Positions 7,339 to 15,084 of a stretch of 31,019 nucleotides of DNA are shown here, in pieces. Under the pieces are notes generated by a model that searched no databases, was not told the origin of the DNA, and worked only from the letters and a program-made list of their open reading frames with translations. A program made the translations under genes and the position numbers. The stretch's first letter is position 1, and every line of letters begins with the position of its first letter. The stretch spans positions 34,897 to 65,915 of the forward strand of contig DCGO01000070.1 in assembly GCA_002314605.1 (NCBI GenBank), read 5' to 3'. Source of the DNA: Lentisphaeria bacterium UBA1776 (GTDB taxonomy: Bacteria; Verrucomicrobiota; Lentisphaeria; Victivallales; Victivallaceae).

Positions 7339-8649
7339 GTGAATACCTTGGATACGATTGCGGCGCCGGCCACGGCGGTGGGGGGCGCCATTGCGGTGAT
7401 CCGGATCTCCGGACCGGATGCCGTTGCCGTCGGCAACCGGGCATGGAAAGGCCATTCCGAATTGGGCAGGGAATCCGCCCGGGTCATGAAACTGGGCCGC
7501 TGCGGCGGAGATCAGGTGCTGGCGGTCTGCATGCCGGGACCTCACAGTTACACCGGGGAAGATGTGGTGGAACTTCATTGCCACGGGGGCGCAGTGGCGG
7601 CGGATCAGGTGCTGCAGGCGGCTCTTTCCGCCGGTTGCCGCATGGCCGAACCGGGGGAATTCACCTTCCGGGCGTTTGTCAACGGCAAGCTGGATCTGGT
7701 ACGGGCGGAGGCGGTGGGGGAGATCATTTCTGCAGGGAGCCGCATGGCGCTGGGACTGGCGGAGCGGCAGCTGGCCGGAAGCCTGAGCCGGAAACTGGGG
7801 GAGATCCGGGATGCTTTGGCATCCGTGCTGGCGGAATGTGAGTCCCATCTTGATTTTCCCGATGAGGAACTGGACTGGGATCCGGATCCGGCGGGAAAAC
7901 TCGCCGCTCCTGTGAAAGTCCTGACGGAACTGCTTGCAGGAGCCCGCACGGGAGCTCTGGTCCGTCACGGTGTCCGGGTGGTGATTTCCGGGATGCCCAA
8001 TGCAGGAAAGTCCAGTTTGATGAACCGGATCCTCGGACGGGACCGTGCCATTGTGACCGCCATTCCGGGGACCACCCGGGATACTTTGGAGGAAACCGCT
8101 GTACTGGGAGGAATCCCGGTGCGGCTTACGGATACGGCGGGGCTGCATGTCAGTGAAGATCCGGTGGAACAGCTGGGGATGGAGCGCAGCCGCCGGGAGA
8201 TTGCCGCAGCGGAAGTTGAACTCCGAGTGCTGGATTCCACTACCGGGGAGCTGGGGGATTTCACTGCTTATGACCGGGCCATTGCCGTGTGGAACAAGCT
8301 GGATCTGGCACCGGACCGGAAACTGCCGGAACTGAACTGTCCGGCGGTACGGCTTTCCGCTGCTACCGGAGAAAATATGGAGACCCTGGAAGAGGTATTC
8401 CGCCGTATGGTCTGGGGGCGGGGCGATCACACGGAACCCGAATTTGCCGTCAGCAGTCGTCATGCTGCCGAACTCAAAATGGCCCTGCAGGTTCTGCCGG
8501 AGGCGGCGGAACATCTGTCCGGCGAAGCCTGGGATCTGGCGGCCATTCCGCTTCGGACTGCGCTGGAAGCTCTGGGTCGGGTCACCGGAGAGTATGCCGA
8601 TCCGGACATTCTTGAGAAGATTTTTTCCCGTTTTTGTATCGGAAAATGA
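7339..8649 (+). CDS. mnmE: tRNA modification GTPase MnmE
   Basis: The product is 436 residues. MnmE with MnmG installs the (carboxymethyl)aminomethyl group on wobble uridine 34 of several tRNAs. The N-terminal tetrahydrofolate-binding domain (1-~115) has TIAAPATAVGGAIAVIRISG and PGPHSYTGEDVVELHCHGG. The helical domain is interrupted by a G domain with G1 GMPNAGKS (218-225), G2 PGTTRD (243-248), G3 DTAG (265-268) and G4 NKLD (319-322). The C-terminal CIGK (433-436) carries the conserved catalytic cysteine. The start is GTG with AAGGAAGAG upstream, and residue 2 onward aligns with the usual MnmE N-terminus. It is transcribed alone, divergent from the TPR gene. A tRNA-Glu(UUC), a classic MnmE target, is encoded in this window. 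Confidence 0.97.
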   Translation: MNTLDTIAAPATAVGGAIAVIRISGPDAVAVGNRAWKGHSELGRESARVMKLGRCGGDQVLAVCMPGPHSYTGEDVVELHCHGGAVAADQVLQAALSAGCRMAEPGEFTFRAFVNGKLDLVRAEAVGEIISAGSRMALGLAERQLAGSLSRKLGEIRDALASVLAECESHLDFPDEELDWDPDPAGKLAAPVKVLTELLAGARTGALVRHGVRVVISGMPNAGKSSLMNRILGRDRAIVTAIPGTTRDTLEETAVLGGIPVRLTDTAGLHVSEDPVEQLGMERSRREIAAAEVELRVLDSTTGELGDFTAYDRAIAVWNKLDLAPDRKLPELNCPAVRLSAATGENMETLEEVFRRMVWGRGDHTEPEFAVSSRHAAELKMALQVLPEAAEHLSGEAWDLAAIPLRTALEALGRVTGEYADPDILEKIFSRFCIGK

Positions 8650-8690
8650 ACAATTTTCTGGAAAAATGGATTTTTTCCCGAAGATTGTGC

Positions 8691-8718
8691 TTGCAATGCT
8701 CGAGATGCATGCTAAACT
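8691..8718 (+). promoter_or_regulatory. Promoter in the mnmE-rplM gap
   Basis: TTGCAA at 8691-8696, a 16-bp spacer and TAAACT at 8713-8718, the latter preceded by TGC, form a sigma70-like promoter. Transcription would start near 8725 and run directly into the hairpin at 8744-8801. Confidence 0.5.
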
Positions 8719-8724
8719 ATGCGC

Positions 8725-8809
8725 CAGACAATTCAGGATTTTTGCGGTCGCTGCGGTTTTTTGCCATCCCCCCCTCCAAAGGCAAGGATTCGGGCGACCG
8801 CTTTTTTTT
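8725..8809 (+). ncRNA. Candidate small RNA or leader with strong terminator
   Basis: A promoter (TTGCAA-N16-TAAACT) is followed about 25 bases later by a perfect 8-bp stem, GCGGTCGC at 8744-8751 and GCGACCGC at 8794-8801. An inner stem (TTGCC with GGCAA, extendable by GU pairs) encloses a C-rich loop, and eight T residues (8802-8809) follow. The whole unit would produce an RNA of about 85 nt with no open frame of note. It does not match 6S, 4.5S/SRP, tmRNA or RNase P features that I know. It could instead be the terminator of mnmE read-through or an attenuator ahead of rplM. No gene other than this is seen in 8650-9083. Confidence 0.4.
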
Positions 8810-8937
8810 CGAGTCCATCTCAAAAGTCCTGCCGGCAGATTTGAAACGCTCTCCGGCATTCGGCGGTTCAAGCCGCTTGAGGCGCTGACCGGCAAAAAAA
8901 CGGATTTTTTTCCTGAAAATCATTTTTTTGAATATTT

Positions 8938-8975
8938 TTGACTGGAAAAAAGGAAAAAGCATGCTATTGTATAAG
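8938..8975 (+). promoter_or_regulatory. Probable promoter of rplM-rpsI
   Basis: An extended -10 element (TGC followed by TATTGT at 8965-8970, overlapping TATAAG) lies in an AT-rich tract. TTGACT at 8938-8943 is a possible -35 but the spacing is long at 21 bp, so the extended -10 may carry most of the recognition. The following leader of about 105 bases contains a small dyad (GTCCG with CGGAC, about 9000-9028). Confidence 0.45.
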
Positions 8976-9083
8976 ACGTTTCTTTCCGGAATCACGGGTC
9001 CGATCATCCCTGTGGTTCGGGAACGGACGGTTTTGTTACCTTGTGCGAAAAAGTTGTAACAATCAAAAAATCTGGGAAAAACA

Positions 9084-9515
9084 ATGAAAACTTATCTGGC
9101 AAAAACCGGCGAGATCAAACGCGAAGCGCTGCTTTTCGACGCGTCCGAGACCCCGGTGGGGCGCCTGGCGGTGAGGATCGCCAATGCTCTCCGCGGCAAG
9201 GACAAGCCGACGTACACTCCGCATATCGACACCGGCGCGTTCGTCATCGTCATCAATGCGGAAAAGGCCGTGTTCACCGGCCACAAGAATGAACGTAAAG
9301 TCTATGCGACCTATACCGGCCACCGCAGCGGCTACCGTGAAACCACGGTTCAGGAAGTCCGCGAGCAGGATCCCACCCGTCTCATCAAGTCGGCGGTCTG
9401 GGGAATGATGCCCCATGGCCGTTTGGGCCGCGCTCAGTTCTCCAAACTGAAAGTCTATGCGGGTGCCGAGCATCCGCACACCGCTCAGAATCCGGTCAAG
9501 GTTACTGTGGAGTAA
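9084..9515 (+). CDS. rplM: 50S ribosomal protein L13
   Basis: The 143-residue product is full length for L13, an early-assembling 50S subunit protein. Visible family signatures are TPVGRLAVRIANALRGK near the N-terminus, the segment GHRSGYRETTVQEVREQ, and VWGMMPHGRLGRAQFSKLKV followed by YAGAEHPH. The ATG is preceded by an A-rich tract with only a weak GGGA, not a full Shine-Dalgarno sequence. It is followed three bases later by rpsI, the conserved bacterial L13-S9 operon. Confidence 0.98.
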   Translation: MKTYLAKTGEIKREALLFDASETPVGRLAVRIANALRGKDKPTYTPHIDTGAFVIVINAEKAVFTGHKNERKVYATYTGHRSGYRETTVQEVREQDPTRLIKSAVWGMMPHGRLGRAQFSKLKVYAGAEHPHTAQNPVKVTVE

Positions 9516-9518
9516 GCT

Positions 9519-9917
9519 ATGGTGAAAAAATCTGAAGAAATCTGGGCCACCGGCCGTCGGAAGTGCGCGATTGCCCGCGTGCGGATCAAGCCGGGTACCG
9601 GTGTTGTGATCATCAACGGCAAGAAGATGGAGGAATACCTCCCCGGCGAAACTCTTCGCGGTTTTGCCTGCCAGCCGTTGAAGACTGTGGACATGGAGAA
9701 CAAATTTGACGTCACCGCCACCATTGACGGCGGCGGCATGACCGGCCAGGCCGGTGCTCTCCGTCACGGCATTGCCCGTGCTTTGGTCACCTATGACGAA
9801 ACTTACCGTCCGGCTCTCAAGGCTGCCGGCATGATGACCCGTGACTCCCGCGTCAAGGAACGCAAGAAGTCCGGTCAGCCGGGCGCCCGTCGCCGGTTCC
9901 AGTTCTCGAAGCGCTGA
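9519..9917 (+). CDS. rpsI: 30S ribosomal protein S9
   Basis: The 132-residue product is full length for S9, whose C-terminal tail reaches the peptidyl-tRNA site. It shows EIWATGRRKCAIARVRIKPG, the glycine-rich GGGMTGQAGALRHGIARAL segment and the conserved end RKKSGQPGARRRFQFSKR. The gene starts three bases after rplM, with GGAG of the rplM end acting as ribosome site. A strong intrinsic terminator lies 20 bases after the stop. Confidence 0.98.
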   Translation: MVKKSEEIWATGRRKCAIARVRIKPGTGVVIINGKKMEEYLPGETLRGFACQPLKTVDMENKFDVTATIDGGGMTGQAGALRHGIARALVTYDETYRPALKAAGMMTRDSRVKERKKSGQPGARRRFQFSKR

Positions 9918-9937
9918 CCGTTTTCGGAACTGTTCTC

Positions 9938-9967
9938 AAAAAATGCGGCTTTCGGGCCGCATTTTTT
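9938..9967 (+). terminator. Intrinsic terminator of rplM-rpsI
   Basis: AAATGCGGC (9941-9949) pairs with GCCGCATTT (9956-9964) around a six-base loop, extended by A-T pairs on both sides. The run of T residues serves as U tract. Confidence 0.85.
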
Positions 9968-10094
9968 GTTTAGGGTCCTTTCTCCCGGTGGCAACCGGCC
10001 TGTTTTTTGGCGGAATTTTCACGGCGGGGCTTTTATTTTTAATGCCATGCTGTATATTACATAGACTATCCTAACGAGTGGAGAAAGGTTTTTC

Positions 10095-12266
10095 ATGAAG
10101 AGGCGGAATGTTGTTTTTGGACTGCTGTTTTGCTTTGTTGCGGCGGCGGTCATTTCCATTTGTACTGCGGCGGAAGTTTCGGAGCCGGACCGGCTGCATA
10201 TCATTACCCGGCTCACGGGCAAGCTGATCAGTTCTCAGCACTACAGCCGGCATCCGCTGGATGAGAAAAAGTCGGAAATGATTTTCGATGAGTATTTCCG
10301 GCTTCTGGATCCGAACAGACTTTATTTCACGGAGCAGGACATCCTGCATTTTGCGTCTCACCGCAAGACTCTCGGGCAGGAGATCGAATCGGGCAATACC
10401 GCCTGGGCTTTTGAGGTTTTCGCCCGGTTCCTGGCCCGGTTTGACGAATACTGCGCCTTCGCCGAAAAAGAACTGAAGCGGAAGATTGATTTTTCCTCCG
10501 ATGAGTTCTTTGTCGCCGACCGGCGGAAACTCCCCCGTCCCAAGGATGATTCCGAACTGCATGCCCTCTGGCGGGCCAAACTCAAGAACGACCTTCTGTA
10601 TTTCCGGCTGACCAAGCGGGCCATGGATCAGGACTCCAGCGAAGCCCAGAAAGGCAGTCTCAAAAAACAGGAGACCGCCGCCATCCGTTCCCTGTGGGAA
10701 AAACGTTCGCCGGAAGAGAAGATCCTCCGCCGTCTGAAGGATCTGCAAAATTTCTACCATCAGCGGGATAAAATCGATATTTTAAGCGGTTATCTCGGTG
10801 CTTTGGCGGCAGCCTACGGTCCCCATACCGGGTATCAGGCTCCCAAGCAAGATGAGGACTTCAATATTGACATGACTCTTTCCCTGATCGGCATCGGGGC
10901 CACATTGACCAGCCAGGACGGCTATATCCGGGTGGTGGACATCGTTCCAGGCGGGCCTGCCGCCCGGGACGGCCGCCTCCAGCCGGAGGACCGCATCATC
11001 GCGGTGACCCAGGAAAAGGGTGAGCCTGTGGATGTGATCGACATGGCGGTTGATAATGCCGTGAAACTCATCCGGGGCGCGGCGGGGACGCGGGTGACTT
11101 TGACGGTCCTCCCCGGCAAGAAGGGGCGCAATGCGGTTCCGGTGAATATCACTCTGACCCGCGAAAAGGTGATCCTGAAAGACAGCGAGGCCCAGGGGCG
11201 GATTGAGGATGTCCGGCTGCCCGGCACATCGGTTCCGGTGAAGGTGGGGATCATTGAACTTCCTAATTTTTATATGGACTTCGGGGCCATGTTCCGGGGC
11301 GACAAGGATTTCAAGAGCTGCACGCGGGATGTCAAGCGGATCTTGGAGGATTTCCGGGCCAAAGGTGTTCAGGCCGTGCTGATGGATCTCCGGACCAATA
11401 CCGGCGGAAGTCTCCCGGAAGCCATTTCTTTGACCGGACTTTTTATCAAGACCGGCCCGGTGGTTCAGGTGCGGCAGGCCGGAAAAACTGCAGAGATCGA
11501 GCAGGATGAAGATGCGAAAATCGCCTGGGAGGGGCCGCTGGTGGTGCTGACCAGTAAGCTTTCCGCTTCGGCGGCAGAGATCTTCTCTGCGGCCATCAAG
11601 GATTACCGCCGGGGTATTCTGGCGGGAGATACGCGTACCTACGGCAAGGGCACGGTGCTTTCCGTGATCCAGCTGGAGAAGATGCTGAGTTTCATCAACC
11701 GCCGGTTTCCCGCCGGTTCGGTGCGGTTGGAGACGGCGATGTTTTTCCGGATCAACGGGGATTCGGTTCAGCAGCTGGGGATCCGGCCGGATGTGGTGCT
11801 GCCGTCTTTGACGGAGCCTCTGGAGATCGGTGAAATGTTCAGCAGCAATCACCTGCCGTGGGATTCCATTGAGCCGCAGTCCTACCGGATCTACGATCCC
11901 CGGATGGACAGTCTGCTTCCTCAGGTCCGCCGGAATTCCGCCAAACGCATCGCATCCGATCCGGATTATCAGAAGCTGGAAAAAAAGATCAAACGCCTGA
12001 CCGAACAGCTGGATGCCAAAAAAGTTTCTCTGAACGAGGAGAAACGCTGGAAAGAATATCTGGCGGACCGTCACTTGAGCCTGGATGAGGAAGATCCCGA
12101 GGAACCGGTGGAATTCCGCCGCCGCAGCCGCCGCCGGAAACAGGCGGATCCGGTATTGAGGGAGGCTGAACGGATTGCCGCGGATTACTATCAGCTGACG
12201 CATCCGTCTCTCTCTGTACGTAAGGAGAAGGACCATGGCAGAACATCCGGCGGGGGGCCACGGTGA
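10095..12266 (+). CDS. prc: Tail-specific / carboxy-terminal processing protease (Prc-type, S41)
   Basis: The 723-residue product resembles Prc/Tsp, a periplasmic protease that degrades or trims proteins from their C-termini; E. coli Prc is about 680 residues. Residues 1-25 are a signal peptide ending in CTAA. The N-terminal Tsp domain has HPLDEKKSEMIFDEYF and LLDPNRLYFTEQDI. A PDZ domain spans about 255-340 (IGIGATLTSQDGYIRVVDIV). The S41 domain spans about 380-530 with DLRTNTGGSLPEA, the catalytic serine in SASAAEIF (S492) and the lysine in YGKGTV (K518). The C-terminal helical region is charged, with RRRSRRRK near 675. GAGAAAGG provides the ribosome site. TATATT at 10053-10058 is a likely -10. 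The stop overlaps the next start. Confidence 0.93.
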   Translation: MKRRNVVFGLLFCFVAAAVISICTAAEVSEPDRLHIITRLTGKLISSQHYSRHPLDEKKSEMIFDEYFRLLDPNRLYFTEQDILHFASHRKTLGQEIESGNTAWAFEVFARFLARFDEYCAFAEKELKRKIDFSSDEFFVADRRKLPRPKDDSELHALWRAKLKNDLLYFRLTKRAMDQDSSEAQKGSLKKQETAAIRSLWEKRSPEEKILRRLKDLQNFYHQRDKIDILSGYLGALAAAYGPHTGYQAPKQDEDFNIDMTLSLIGIGATLTSQDGYIRVVDIVPGGPAARDGRLQPEDRIIAVTQEKGEPVDVIDMAVDNAVKLIRGAAGTRVTLTVLPGKKGRNAVPVNITLTREKVILKDSEAQGRIEDVRLPGTSVPVKVGIIELPNFYMDFGAMFRGDKDFKSCTRDVKRILEDFRAKGVQAVLMDLRTNTGGSLPEAISLTGLFIKTGPVVQVRQAGKTAEIEQDEDAKIAWEGPLVVLTSKLSASAAEIFSAAIKDYRRGILAGDTRTYGKGTVLSVIQLEKMLSFINRRFPAGSVRLETAMFFRINGDSVQQLGIRPDVVLPSLTEPLEIGEMFSSNHLPWDSIEPQSYRIYDPRMDSLLPQVRRNSAKRIASDPDYQKLEKKIKRLTEQLDAKKVSLNEEKRWKEYLADRHLSLDEEDPEEPVEFRRRSRRRKQADPVLREAERIAADYYQLTHPSLSVRKEKDHGRTSGGGPR

Positions 12267-12760
12267 AAAATAATGTGGAACGTCTGCTGGATACTGCCGG
12301 AGTCTCCTATCTTGCGCGGGAGTATCCGGTGGAGGACGGTCTGATCGACGGGATGTCCATCGCCCGGAAAATCGGAGAGGCGCCTGAACAGGTTTTCAAA
12401 ACGCTGGTGACGGAGGCCCCCGGTCATGAGTATTTCGTCTTCGTCGTTCCGGTCTGCAATGAACTCAATCTCAAAAAAGCCGCCAAAGTCTGCGGGCGCA
12501 AGAGTATTGCCATGATCCCTTCCAAACAGCTGCTGCCGCTTACGGGCTATATCCACGGCGGATGTTCTCCGGTTGGAATGAAAAAGGCGTTTCCGACATT
12601 TATTGACGAAACGGCCATTCTTTTTGACCATATCTGCGTGAGCGGAGGCCGGGTGGGACTGAATCTTGCCGTGGCGCCGGAGGCTCTGGCCGGTATTACC
12701 TGCGCGGAATTTGCCGATATTGCAGACGGATTTGCCCATCCTTTTTCAAACGGCGTTTGA
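12263..12760 (+). CDS. ybaK: YbaK/EbsC-type aminoacyl-tRNA deacylase
   Basis: The 165-residue product matches the YbaK family, which hydrolyses Cys-tRNA(Pro) and related mischarged tRNAs in the cytoplasm. Visible signatures are VFKTLVTEAPGHEYFVFVVP, the lysine-containing ELNLKKAAKV and TGYIHGGCSPVGMKKAFPTF with the family GGxSPxG motif. It starts with GTG inside the end of the protease gene (GTGA overlap), so expression is probably coupled. This pairing is not an obvious functional one. The rpsA -35 box overlaps its stop codon. Confidence 0.9.
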   Translation: MKNNVERLLDTAGVSYLAREYPVEDGLIDGMSIARKIGEAPEQVFKTLVTEAPGHEYFVFVVPVCNELNLKKAAKVCGRKSIAMIPSKQLLPLTGYIHGGCSPVGMKKAFPTFIDETAILFDHICVSGGRVGLNLAVAPEALAGITCAEFADIADGFAHPFSNGV

Positions 12761-12784
12761 TTTTCCCGGAAACTGTGCTATCTT
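12757..12784 (+). promoter_or_regulatory. Promoter of rpsA
   Basis: TTGATT (12757-12762), a 16-bp spacer and TATCTT (12779-12784) with a TGC extension form a promoter. A second TATAAT lies just downstream at 12787-12792. The -35 overlaps the ybaK stop codon. Confidence 0.55.
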
Positions 12785-12865
12785 ATTATAATTGTGCGTC
12801 TTCCGGGGGGTCCGGAAGGGGCGTTCGTTTCAACAACAGTCAAACCAACTAAAGAAAAACAGAAA

Positions 12866-14599
12866 ATGGCAGAAAAACTCAATCCCGTGGAAGACGGCGG
12901 CAGCTTCGTCGATCTTGGCAGCATCACCAGCATGGACGACGCGCTGAAGGCCAGCAGCATCAGCAAGGAATTCACCCGCGGCAAGATCCGCACCGGAAAA
13001 ATTGCGGCGAAGCGTCCCGACGGCGTCCTCGTGGATATCGGTTACAAGGCGGAGGGGTTTGTCCCTGCGTCCGAATTCAGCAAATATGACGAGATCGAAG
13101 TCGGTCAGGATATCGATGTCCTCCTTGAAGAGGTGGAGAATGAGAACAGCATGCCGTCCTTGAGCTATGAGAAGGCCGAGGCCATGAAGACCTGGGACCG
13201 CATCACCAAGGAATACGGCGAAGGCTACGTCCTCAAAGGCATCATGCGTCATCGTGTCAAGGGCGGCATTATGGTGGATATCGAGGGTTTCCAGGCGTTT
13301 CTGCCCGGTTCCCAGCTGGATATCGGCCAGGTCCGCAATATGGACGACTACATCGGCAAGGAATTCGACGTCAAGATCATCAAGATCAATGTCGAGCGTC
13401 ACAATATCGTGGTTTCCCGCCGGGAAATTCTGGCGGAGTCTCTCCGCGAGCGCCGTGCCGAGCTGCTCAAGACCATGAAGGTCGGCGAACTCCGCAAAGG
13501 CGTGGTGAAGAACATCACCGAATTCGGTGCCTTTATCGACCTAGGCGGTGTGGACGGCCTTCTGCATATCACCGACATTTCCTGGGGCCGGATCGCCCAT
13601 CCCGGCGAGGTCCTGCAGGTCGGTCAGGAACTGGAGGTCATGATCCTCAATATTGATGAAACCAAGGAGCGTGTCTCCCTGGGCCTCAAGCAGAAGCAGC
13701 AGAATCCCTGGGACGGCATCGCCGCGAAGTATCCGGCGGGCAGCCGCGTGAAGGGCAAAGTTGTCAATATCATGCCCTACGGCGCCTTTGTGGAGCTGGA
13801 GAGCGGTGTGGAAGGTCTGATCCATGTGACCGAAATGAGCTGGACCAAGCGCATCTCCAAGCCCAGCGACGTGCTTGCTCCGGATCAGGAAGTCGAGGCC
13901 GTGGTGCTGGATGTGGATACTAACAACCGCAAAATCTCTTTGGGGCTTCGCCAGAAAGAGCGCAATCCATGGGAAGTCCTGGCGGAGAAGTATCCGGTCG
14001 GCAGCCATGTTCATGGCAAGGTCCGCAACATGACCACCTTCGGCGCCTTCGTTGAGATCGAGAACGACATCGACGGCATGATCCATGTGACCGATATGAG
14101 CTGGACTCGCAAGATCAACAACCCGAACGAGGTTCTGAAACCCGGTCAGGAAGTGGATGCGGTGATCCTGGACATCAATCCGGAACTTCAGCGCGTTTCC
14201 CTGGGGCTCAAGCAGGTTGAGAGCGATCCCTGGGCCAACATCGACAGCATGTACAAAGTCGGCGACATCGTTCGCGGCAAGGTCACCAAGATCGCCCAGT
14301 TCGGCGCCTTTGTGGAACTGACCAACAAGATCGACGGTCTCATTCACATTTCCCAGCTGAGCCGCGATCATGTGGCGAAGGTCCGGGATGTTCTGAATGA
14401 GGGCGATGAAGTGGAAGCCCGGGTGATCAAGGTCAATCCGGAAGCCCGTCAGATCGGTCTCTCCATCAAGGCGGTGGCTGACGGCTTCTCTGAAGAGGAT
14501 CTGAAGGAAGCGGAAGCCGCGTACGCCCAGACCCTGAAGCCATCCGAGGGCATCGGTGGGATCGGCGGTCTGCTGGACAACCTGAACATCAAGGAGTAA
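12866..14599 (+). CDS. rpsA: 30S ribosomal protein S1
   Basis: I chose ATG 12866 (MAEKLNPVEDGG), giving 577 residues; an upstream in-frame GTG at 12794 would overlap the promoter and leader. Six S1 RNA-binding domains are visible: GKIAAKRPDGVLVDIG, HRVKGGIMVDIEGF, NITEFGAFIDLGGVDG, NIMPYGAFVELESGVEG, NMTTFGAFVEIENDIDG and KIAQFGAFVELTNKIDG. Six domains is the standard proteobacterial-type S1 count; S1 binds mRNA on the 30S subunit and helps initiation. The leader is A/C-rich (about 12831-12865) with no Shine-Dalgarno sequence, a trait also known for E. coli rpsA, where S1 represses its own translation. Confidence 0.97.
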   Translation: MAEKLNPVEDGGSFVDLGSITSMDDALKASSISKEFTRGKIRTGKIAAKRPDGVLVDIGYKAEGFVPASEFSKYDEIEVGQDIDVLLEEVENENSMPSLSYEKAEAMKTWDRITKEYGEGYVLKGIMRHRVKGGIMVDIEGFQAFLPGSQLDIGQVRNMDDYIGKEFDVKIIKINVERHNIVVSRREILAESLRERRAELLKTMKVGELRKGVVKNITEFGAFIDLGGVDGLLHITDISWGRIAHPGEVLQVGQELEVMILNIDETKERVSLGLKQKQQNPWDGIAAKYPAGSRVKGKVVNIMPYGAFVELESGVEGLIHVTEMSWTKRISKPSDVLAPDQEVEAVVLDVDTNNRKISLGLRQKERNPWEVLAEKYPVGSHVHGKVRNMTTFGAFVEIENDIDGMIHVTDMSWTRKINNPNEVLKPGQEVDAVILDINPELQRVSLGLKQVESDPWANIDSMYKVGDIVRGKVTKIAQFGAFVELTNKIDGLIHISQLSRDHVAKVRDVLNEGDEVEARVIKVNPEARQIGLSIKAVADGFSEEDLKEAEAAYAQTLKPSEGIGGIGGLLDNLNIKE

Positions 14600-14640
14600 G
14601 TTTCTCCTGACGGATAGAGTGCACAGTTTGTGAACTCACC

Positions 14641-14681
14641 GCACCGTTTGCTGTCAAGTACGGCAGACGGTGCTTTTTTTT
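14641..14681 (+). terminator. Intrinsic terminator of rpsA
   Basis: A 13-bp stem (14641-14653 with 14661-14673, including two GU pairs) encloses a seven-base loop and is followed by eight T residues. It ends exactly where the group II intron relic begins. Confidence 0.92.
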
Positions 14682-14885
14682 GCGCCCGGCAGGGCGCACG
14701 GCTAACGGGTGAAAGTCCCAAGACGACCCGACAGGGGGAACGTCACAGCGACCGGCAAGGGTGTTCATCGCGAGGTGGAATCTGAAGGAAGCCGTAGCGA
14801 AACACTGGTCCGACGCACAGGAAGTCGATAAGATGCAGGGCACGAGGTAAGCGGGCAAAAACACGCAAAGTACAAAATGCTCCTC
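14680..14885 (+). mobile_element. Group II intron 5' fragment (domain I region), degenerate
   Basis: The sequence after the rpsA T run follows the 5' region of bacterial group II introns: GCGCCCGGCAGGGCGCA, then GGGTGAAAGTCCC, then GCAAGGGTGTTCATCGCGAG, TGGAATCTGAAGGAAGCC, GTAGCGAAAC, GGTCCGA and CGCAAAGTACAAAATGCTCC. No reverse transcriptase frame and no domain V hairpin follow, so it is truncated at about 14885 and cannot splice alone. The usual first bases GUGCG appear as TTGCG. Insertion right behind an intrinsic terminator is the known habit of class C group II introns. The remaining gap (14886-15020) holds short hairpins such as GCGGC-GAA-GCCGC at 14946-14958 and no gene. Confidence 0.75.
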
Positions 14886-15020
14886 GGTGCTTTGCTCCTG
14901 CCGGCGGCTTTTTTCCGGTTCTTCGCTTAGCTGCACCGCATTTTAGCGGCGAAGCCGCGCACATGGACCGGTGCCTTGCTTCCCCGTCATTTTCTTTCTT
15001 TGTATGTCCGTCCGGGCGCA

Positions 15021-15059
15021 CAAAAAAAACTCCGCATCCCGAAACCGGGACACGGAGTT
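15021..15059 (-). terminator. Intrinsic terminator of nifJ
   Basis: AACTCCG and TCCCG pair with CGGGA and CGGAGTT (15028-15059) with one 2x2 internal mismatch. On the minus strand the stem is followed by a run of T residues (complement of the A run at 15022-15029). It lies 25 bases after the nifJ stop. Confidence 0.85.
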
Positions 15060-15084
15060 CTTTCTTTCAGTGAATGCTGAAGAC

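Noticed and set aside
8744..8809. Identity as 6S, SRP (4.5S) or tmRNA
   Set aside because: The size and sequence lack the SRP loop, the tmRNA ends and the 6S bubble architecture, so I list it only as an unassigned candidate.
7276..8895. Open frame of about 540 codons on the minus strand opposite mnmE
   Set aside because: mnmE on the plus strand has all GTPase motifs and the C-terminal CIGK; the opposing frame is low-complexity and has no recognisable domain.
14886..15020. Possible remaining parts (domain V/VI) of the group II intron
   Set aside because: I found only short GC hairpins and no domain V-like hairpin; no reverse transcriptase frame exists on either strand.
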